DNA from: Oscillospiraceae bacterium | GTDB taxonomy: Bacteria > Bacillota > Clostridia > Christensenellales > Aristaeellaceae | Direction: 5' to 3' | Assembly (NCBI GenBank): GCA_031282605.1 | Contig: JAITDK010000219.1 | Span: 1-10,918 of the forward strand | Length of the DNA stretch: 10,918 nt | Shown: positions 6,064-10,918 of the stretch, piece by piece | Numbering within the stretch: position 1 is the first letter of the stretch | Layout: each line of letters starts with the position of its first letter | Notes under the pieces: model-generated | Told to the model about the DNA's origin: nothing | The model's input: the letters and a program-made list of their open reading frames with translations, nothing else | The model's database searches: none | Position numbers and translations under genes: made by a program

Positions 6064-7119
6064 ATGAAGAAACTGTTGGCAATGGTTCTTGCGCTTGCGC
6101 TGGTCGGATGCATGGCGGGCGCGGCCATGGCGGATGGCAAGGTCGGCGTGGCTATGCCCACCCAATCCTTGCAGCGCTGGAATCAAGACGGCTCGAACAT
6201 GAAGGCCAAGCTTGAAGACGCGGGTTATGAAGTCGATCTGCAGTACGCGAACAACGAGATCGCCACCCAGGTATCTCAGCTTGAGAACATGATCCTTGGC
6301 GGCGCGAACGTGCTGGTCGTCGCGTCGATCGACGGCAAGTCGCTGGGCACTGTGCTGGCTGACGCGAAGGCCGCCGGCATCCCTGTAATCGCGTATGACC
6401 GCCTGCTGATGGAGACGGACGCGGTATCATACTACGCGACGTTTGACAACTACATGGTCGGCCAGATCCAAGGCGAATACCTGGAGAAACAGTTGGGTCT
6501 CGCGGAACTCACGGCGGAGAATCCTGTCAACATAGAGTTCGTTGGCGGCAGCCCGGACGACAACAACGCGCTGTATTTCTTCCAAGGCGCGTATGACGTG
6601 ATCGCGCCTTACATTGAGTCTGGCGTGGTCAAGGTTCCCAGCGGTCAGACCGAGTTCACCCAGATCGCCACGCCCGCGTGGGACAGCGCGAACAGCCAGG
6701 CTCGCATGGATAACCTGATTGCGGCGCATTATTCCGACGGCGCGAAGCTGGACGCGGTGCTCTGCTCCAACGATTCCACCGCACTGGGAGTCACCAACTC
6801 GCTGATCAACGCCGGATTCGAAGAATTCCCGCTGATCACCGGACAGGATTGCGACGTAGCAAACACGAAGAACATCATCAAGGGATATCAGTCGATGTCC
6901 GTGTTCAAGGATACCCGCGTACTGGCCGACAACGTCGTTTCGATGATCGAAGCGATCCTTAAGGGAGAGGAAGTCCCGGTAAACGACACGGAGACGTATG
7001 ACAACGGCGTGTTCGTAGTGCCGACGTTCCTGAGCGCCCCTGTGTTCGCCGACGTTGGCAATTACAAGGAACTGCTGATCGACAGCGGATACTACACTGA
7101 GGCCGATCTGGCTGACTGA
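6064..7119 (+). CDS. ChvE-type sugar ABC transporter substrate-binding protein (monosaccharide family)
   Basis: The 351-aa protein is an exported sugar-binding protein of the periplasmic-binding-protein type-I (ribose/ChvE) family. The N-terminus MKKLLAMVLALALVGCMAGA is a signal peptide; LVGC (13-16) could be a lipobox that tethers it to the membrane, or signal peptidase I could cut after AMA (residue 23). The mature part is strongly ChvE-like: VGVAMPTQSLQRWNQDG at about 28-44, NEIATQVSQLENMI, VVASIDGKSLG, VIAYDRL, YYATFDNYMVG, FVGGSPDDNNA and LCSNDSTALGV, with ITGQDCD in the second lobe. ChvE relatives bind arabinose, galactose, glucose or xylose; the ligand here is not determined. The usual partners (GguA-type ATPase and GguB-type permease) are not adjacent, so it must work with subunits encoded elsewhere or act as a sensor protein. 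Its own strong promoter supports separate, high expression. Confidence 0.92.
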   Translation: MKKLLAMVLALALVGCMAGAAMADGKVGVAMPTQSLQRWNQDGSNMKAKLEDAGYEVDLQYANNEIATQVSQLENMILGGANVLVVASIDGKSLGTVLADAKAAGIPVIAYDRLLMETDAVSYYATFDNYMVGQIQGEYLEKQLGLAELTAENPVNIEFVGGSPDDNNALYFFQGAYDVIAPYIESGVVKVPSGQTEFTQIATPAWDSANSQARMDNLIAAHYSDGAKLDAVLCSNDSTALGVTNSLINAGFEEFPLITGQDCDVANTKNIIKGYQSMSVFKDTRVLADNVVSMIEAILKGEEVPVNDTETYDNGVFVVPTFLSAPVFADVGNYKELLIDSGYYTEADLAD

Positions 7120-7206
7120 TGCCCATTGAATTAGAGCCTGTTCGGAAAGACGCCTCGAGATCCACGCGAGATTTTTCAAACGGGCGCTAACCGATACTAT
7201 ATGGAC

Positions 7207-7232
7207 GGGCGGTGCGGTAAACTGCGCCGCCC
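7207..7232 (+). terminator. GC-rich hairpin after the sugar-binding-protein gene (possible terminator)
   Basis: GGGCGGTGC (7207-7215) pairs with GCGCCGCCC (7224-7232), nine pairs including one T-G, with an 8-base loop. Only GGTTT follows, so it is a poor match to a full intrinsic terminator. A second weaker structure precedes it (GCCTGTT 7136-7142 with AAACGGGC near 7179-7186, enclosing an ATTTTTC run). The remaining bases to 7375 show no clear promoter or gene, only the AGGAGG of the next gene. Confidence 0.45.
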
Positions 7233-7375
7233 GGTTTCATGGGCTTTCCAGATGGTAATGAATAACAGAATTCCCATTGGGGGCGCGCAACGCGAAGCGG
7301 GCGCGTTTCCGCACCTATATTATGCGTGAGACGGCATCAGCCGCCCGCGTAATTCAACAATAACAGGAGGCGACA

Positions 7376-7612
7376 ATGGATCAGCATTCCGTATTTGACG
7401 AACGCATCAAGGAACGGGAGGCACAGGACAAAGCCACAAAACCTACGCGCAAGGGTTGGGTAGGGTTCGTGGAGGGCGAGGTAGTCAACTTCATGGTGCA
7501 ATTTGAGCTGGAGAAGATGACGCTAGACGACGGTGAAGGCAATAAGGCCAAACTCACGCGCCTAAAGGACAACGCGATCAAGGTAGAGTGCACGTCGTCC
7601 AATATCGTATAA
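7376..7612 (+). CDS. Small protein of unknown function (78 aa)
   Basis: ATG 7376 follows a perfect AGGAGG with a 6-base gap (AGGAGGCGACAATG), which strongly supports translation. The protein is hydrophilic and charged, without signal peptide or membrane helix. The first 26 residues are rich in Asp, Glu, Lys and Arg and probably form a helix (DERIKEREAQDKATK). The rest reads like a small beta-rich domain (GWVGFVEGEVVNFMVQFELE, then KAKLTRLKDNAIKVECTSS). I do not recognise a family. The stop codon overlaps an ATG in the reductase frame (TAATG) and lies 17 bases before the reductase's likely start, so the two are co-transcribed and probably coupled. That suggests, but does not prove, a shared function. 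Confidence 0.75.
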   Translation: MDQHSVFDERIKEREAQDKATKPTRKGWVGFVEGEVVNFMVQFELEKMTLDDGEGNKAKLTRLKDNAIKVECTSSNIV

Positions 7613-7629
7613 TGAAGGATGGTAAACCG

Positions 7630-8550
7630 ATGAGAACGATCCCGTTAGGCAAATCAGGACTCAATGTTCCATGTGTCGCGGTAGGATGTATGCGCATAAA
7701 CAAGCTGAGCGACGCGGACGCCGAAAAATTCATAAAGACCGCCATCGACGCGGGCGCGAACTTCTTCGACCACGCGGATATCTACGGTGGCGGTGGCTGC
7801 GAGACTATTTTCGGTCGCGCGGTAAAGATGTCGCCCAAGGTTCGCGAGGGTATGATATTGCAGAGCAAGTGCGGCATCGTGCCCGGCAAGATGTTCGATT
7901 TCTCGCGTGAGCATATACTCGAGTCCGTCGACGGCAGCCTGAAGCGGCTGAACACCGATTATCTGGACGTGCTGCTGCTGCACCGCCCCGACGCGCTCGT
8001 CGAGCCGGACGAGGTAGGCGAGGCGTTCGACAGGCTAAAGGCGGCCGGCAAGGTGCGTCATTTCGGCGTGTCAAACCAGAACCCGATGCAGATAAAGCTG
8101 CTGCAATCCTCGCTCAACCAGCCCATCGTCGCCAACCAGCTGCAGCTGAGCGTCACACACGCCGGGCTGGTCGCCGAAGGGCTTCATGTCAACATGTGGG
8201 ACGAGACCGGCGTCAACCGCAACGGCTCGGTGCTGGATTACTGCCGCCTGAACGAGATCACGGTGCAGCCATGGTCGCCGTTCCAATATGGGTTCTTCGA
8301 GGGCGTGTTTATCGGCAGCCCGAAGTATCCTAAGCTCAACGAGACGCTGGATAAACTCGCCGCGAAATACTCCGTCACGCCTACCACGATCGCGATGGCG
8401 TGGCTGCTGCGGCATCCGGCGCGCCTGCAGCCAATCACGGGTACGATGAACGTCGGTCGCTTGCTTGATTGCGTCAAGGCCGCCGACATTCGGCTGGAAC
8501 GCGAGGAATGGTACGCGCTGCTGCTGAGCGCGGGATATACGCTGCCGTAA
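7630..8550 (+). CDS. Aldo/keto reductase, YdhF-like
   Basis: This 306-aa cytosolic oxidoreductase should use NADPH to reduce carbonyl groups of sugars, aldehydes or ketones on a TIM barrel. The aldo/keto reductase catalytic tetrad is visible: Asp47 (FFDHADIYGGG), Tyr52, Lys80 (LQSKCG) and His118 (LLLHRPD). HFGVSNQNP and the C-terminal PITGTMN match the cofactor-binding regions of the YdhF subgroup, as do HAGLVAEGLHVNMWDETG and PWSPFQYGFFEG. The start at 7630 (MRTIPLGKSGL) is chosen because AAGGATGG lies seven bases upstream and this is where related proteins begin; an ATG at 7612, overlapping the stop of the 78-aa gene, would add six residues. The substrate cannot be read from sequence. Confidence 0.93.
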   Translation: MRTIPLGKSGLNVPCVAVGCMRINKLSDADAEKFIKTAIDAGANFFDHADIYGGGGCETIFGRAVKMSPKVREGMILQSKCGIVPGKMFDFSREHILESVDGSLKRLNTDYLDVLLLHRPDALVEPDEVGEAFDRLKAAGKVRHFGVSNQNPMQIKLLQSSLNQPIVANQLQLSVTHAGLVAEGLHVNMWDETGVNRNGSVLDYCRLNEITVQPWSPFQYGFFEGVFIGSPKYPKLNETLDKLAAKYSVTPTTIAMAWLLRHPARLQPITGTMNVGRLLDCVKAADIRLEREEWYALLLSAGYTLP

Positions 8551-8588
8551 CGATTCGCCCGAGTTATATAGCCTACTGCTATAAGATG

Positions 8589-8612
8589 GGGGACGGTTCG
8601 CTGACCGTCCCC
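8589..8612. terminator. Bidirectional hairpin terminator between convergent genes
   Basis: GGGGACGGT (8589-8597) pairs perfectly with ACCGTCCCC (8604-8612) around the loop TCGCTG. It sits 38 bases after the reductase stop and 11 bases beyond the stop of the convergent glycoside hydrolase gene. The plus-strand 3' flank (ATTGATTCATTT) and minus-strand 3' flank (ATCTTATAG) are AT-rich but lack a clean U-run, so position and stem strength are the main support. Confidence 0.7.
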
Positions 8613-8623
8613 ATTGATTCATT

Positions 8624-10918
8624 TCACCAATACGCCTTGGGGCTGATCAGTATCCCCGTCGGCCACAGCCTGTATTCCTCGCTCCACGAATCGCCTACGG
8701 TTTCCCACGCGGAAGGCCCGTGCCAGTGTTCCGCCGGGTTTGCGTTATGCACCGCGCCGAAGGCGTTCGCCCGATTGCCGTACGCCGTCACCGAGATAGT
8801 ATGACTGCCCGCCTTCGCGTCAAACGTCAGCGTATACGGAGCGTAGATTATCTTACCCACAGGCGCGCCGTCCACGGCGACCGATAGCAGCGGATTGCGG
8901 TATTGAGGTATCTCCAGCGTGACGCGCTCGTCCGACTCCAGTTCAAGCGGCATCTCATACGTCACGTTCCCCGCGTAGAACGGCAGCCCCATCCCAACCC
9001 AGCTGCCGAACCCTATTTCCTTCACAGGCGCATACAGCTTCGCCTTCGCCCCGTACAGCCTTACGCCGAAGTCGCCAAGCAGGTAGCACCATTCCAGCCC
9101 GGTGCGACGGCCTATGGGCGCCTTGATATCCAGCGTATGCGAGCCCTCGTCTATGTCGGGCAGCTGAACGGTCTCGATGGATTCGTCCACCCACCAGCCG
9201 TCGGATTTGTTCGGTATCGGATGGCCGTCCAGCGTAATCTCGCATAGCTCCGGGCTCTCTAGGGCGAGCTTTGGCTGGGGTATGTGCGTTTCTGTGGTGA
9301 TAACGAAGCGCAGCGTCACATAGTGCTCGAACTTCGGCATTTCGGGCGACAGCCATGGCTGCGCCAGATGCCCGTTGCGTGGCGGGTACCCGATCCTCTC
9401 GCGCACCGCCTTCTCGATCCGCAGCACCTCCGTTATGGGTTCCCACTCGCCGCCGTCCAGCTTGAATTCCGCCCTGTCCAACAGCAGCACGTTAGGCTCG
9501 GATAACTTCACGCGCAGATCCTGCCAATCCCATACACGCTTTGGTTCGGCTGGCGTTATCCACATAGGTTCCGCGGATGGCACCGAGGCGTCAGGACGTT
9601 TGCCGGGCTCCAGTTTTATCAGCAAACTATCATGATCAAACCACTTGACGTTAATCCTTGTCTCATCATCCAGCCATTCGGCCTTAATGGGATTAATCGC
9701 TCCGGTGTGTGTGTCGTATTCTTCAGGCGTCCACAAACCCTTCAACCGGATCGTCAGTATGTGACCCGGCGCGACGTCCGGGTTGGGCGAGGCCGCACCG
9801 TTCGCCAGGAACAGCCAGCGCGAGTCGCCGTCCAGCCTCGCTTGATAAACCAGCGACGGCGGGCGAATGCCGCGCTCGTTGCGCACGTCGACGAACCGCC
9901 ATGGCTCCAGCGCCTCCAATATGGCGGGCATGGACATGGGCAGATGGCGCGCGCTGGCCGCCAGCGCACTCACGCGTTCTGATGGTCTCGCGTTTTCCAG
10001 CGCGGGCGTATCGCCTACGAAGAACAGCGCGCCTCCGGCATGGGCGAACGCCGTCAATTTTTCCACCGTGCCGGAGCGCATGGTGCGCATGTTGGGCACA
10101 AGTACAGCCTCGTATGCCATCGCGCCGATTTGCAAGGCCGCTCCGCTTGACGATCCGTCGGTCGATACCACGCCTTCGGTCGATTGGGAGGGCAGCAGCG
10201 CTTCGCTTATATAATCGAAGTCAATCAATCCGTTCAGCAGACCCGCCGTCAGCGTCTGGAATTGACGATCCAGCTCGGAGCGCTTCTCATGCGACTGTTC
10301 CATCGGACCGTACAGCAGCCAGTATGTTTCTACGGGGTGGATCACCGCTACGCGGCACAGCGGCTTGCCGCGCGTCAGTGCGGCGTTCACCCGCGCGAAG
10401 TGATCCTCTATGAGAGGATACTCTTTATACCAGGGGGATTGATAGCTGATCGACGCGGGGTAGTCGCGCTTAGCGGCGCCGCGCATCGAGACCCAGCTTA
10501 GGTGATGAACGCGCAGCGTAATGCCCAGCGCGGCCTGCCAGTCGCCCTGCAGCTTGTGCCCGCGGAAGTCGAACGACCATCCCGTTACGCCATACAGCTC
10601 GGACAGCACGCCGTCACGGTTGTACTGCCGCGCGATGGACTGCGCCTGTTTGGCTGTCGTGTATTCGCGCATATCGCACAGCATGTCGATGCCGGGAATC
10701 TGGAACGCGGACAGCGAGCGCATCACCTCGCCCAACGCTTCGGTTTGGCTGAGCAGGGTTGGCTCTTCCATCATGTGCCCGGTCAGCGCGATACCATGCC
10801 GATCGCACCAGCGCCCTATTTGGTCGGCGAACGCCTCGGCGAATCGGTCGGATATATGCGCGTGGTATCGATATCGCGGCTCGCTCGGCGTTCCGTCCGG
10901 CAGATCCCACAGCAGCTG
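8624..10918 (-). CDS. Large glycoside hydrolase, C-terminal 764 residues (5' end beyond window)
   Basis: The frame is open to the right edge, so the Met at 10774 is internal and the true start lies outside. Visible residues 1-185 resemble the end of a catalytic barrel seen in large clostridial glycosidases related to GH106/GH2/GH42: an Asp/Glu-rich ALTGHMMEEPTL (44-55) with candidate catalytic Glu51 or Glu52, IPGIDML (74-80), GVTGWSFDF, and HLSWVSMRGAAKRDYPAS. Residues about 186-305 look like the class-I-amidotransferase-like domain found after such barrels (CRVAVIHPVETYWLLYGP, VPNMRTMRSGTVEKL, GGALFFVGDTP). The C-terminal part, about 310-764, is beta-rich with a GH2-type sugar-binding or jelly-roll section (VTLEIPQYRNPLLSVAVDGA near the end). 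The substrate (rhamnoside, galactoside or other) cannot be decided, and because the N-terminus is missing neither can secretion. Confidence 0.8.
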   Translation of the reverse strand, partial: QLLWDLPDGTPSEPRYRYHAHISDRFAEAFADQIGRWCDRHGIALTGHMMEEPTLLSQTEALGEVMRSLSAFQIPGIDMLCDMREYTTAKQAQSIARQYNRDGVLSELYGVTGWSFDFRGHKLQGDWQAALGITLRVHHLSWVSMRGAAKRDYPASISYQSPWYKEYPLIEDHFARVNAALTRGKPLCRVAVIHPVETYWLLYGPMEQSHEKRSELDRQFQTLTAGLLNGLIDFDYISEALLPSQSTEGVVSTDGSSSGAALQIGAMAYEAVLVPNMRTMRSGTVEKLTAFAHAGGALFFVGDTPALENARPSERVSALAASARHLPMSMPAILEALEPWRFVDVRNERGIRPPSLVYQARLDGDSRWLFLANGAASPNPDVAPGHILTIRLKGLWTPEEYDTHTGAINPIKAEWLDDETRINVKWFDHDSLLIKLEPGKRPDASVPSAEPMWITPAEPKRVWDWQDLRVKLSEPNVLLLDRAEFKLDGGEWEPITEVLRIEKAVRERIGYPPRNGHLAQPWLSPEMPKFEHYVTLRFVITTETHIPQPKLALESPELCEITLDGHPIPNKSDGWWVDESIETVQLPDIDEGSHTLDIKAPIGRRTGLEWCYLLGDFGVRLYGAKAKLYAPVKEIGFGSWVGMGLPFYAGNVTYEMPLELESDERVTLEIPQYRNPLLSVAVDGAPVGKIIYAPYTLTFDAKAGSHTISVTAYGNRANAFGAVHNANPAEHWHGPSAWETVGDSWSEEYRLWPTGILISPKAYW

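Noticed and set aside
6427..7179. 250-aa open frame on the minus strand opposite the sugar-binding protein
   Set aside because: It is an antisense shadow of a clearly recognisable ChvE-type gene and shows no protein family features or ribosome binding site.
10772..10774. ATG at 10774 as the start of the glycoside hydrolase
   Set aside because: The same frame continues to the window edge with 48 further codons of fitting sequence, and the Met lies inside a conserved motif (GHMMEEP).

Overview
The window is about 10.9 kb of moderately GC-rich bacterial DNA. The order ffh-rpsP-khpA-rimM-trmD on one strand, strong AGGAGG-type ribosome binding sites, TTGACA/TATAAT-type promoters, and short signal peptides of the MKKLLA type point to a Bacillota (Firmicutes), most likely a Clostridia-class anaerobe. 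The exact lineage cannot be fixed from this sequence. No tRNA, rRNA, CRISPR array, transposase or known riboswitch was seen.

Layout. (1) Positions 1-5294, minus strand: a housekeeping translation and protein-export operon is read leftward from a good promoter at 5267-5294. It encodes the SRP GTPase Ffh, ribosomal protein S16, the KH-domain RNA-binding protein KhpA, the 16S maturation factor RimM and the tRNA m1G37 methyltransferase TrmD. From rpsP to trmD the genes abut or overlap by 1-4 bases. After trmD, where rplS is often found in Firmicutes, there is instead a 152-bp gap with a perfect 13-bp inverted repeat. Beyond it lie an exported multidomain protein (peptidoglycan-binding-like domain plus C-terminal beta domain) and the first 65 codons of an unrecognised gene whose Shine-Dalgarno overlaps the preceding stop codon.

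(2) Positions 5295-5987: a non-coding interval between two divergent promoters. It holds a 444-bp foldback element with perfect 46-bp terminal inverted repeats, two internal 39-nt-loop hairpin units in inverted orientation, and a set of short hairpins near the centre. It looks like a non-autonomous (MITE-like) element or a highly structured RNA locus, and is the most unusual part of the window.

(3) Positions 5988-8612, plus strand: a strong promoter drives an orphan ChvE-type sugar-binding protein with no permease or ATPase gene beside it. It is followed by a 78-aa protein of unknown function that is closely coupled to a YdhF-type aldo/keto reductase. A strong hairpin at 8589-8612 sits between convergent genes.

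(4) Positions 8624-10918, minus strand: the C-terminal 764 residues of a large glycoside hydrolase, cut by the window edge. With the sugar-binding protein and the reductase it suggests a plant- or host-glycan-using lifestyle, but nothing here shows that these three form one pathway.
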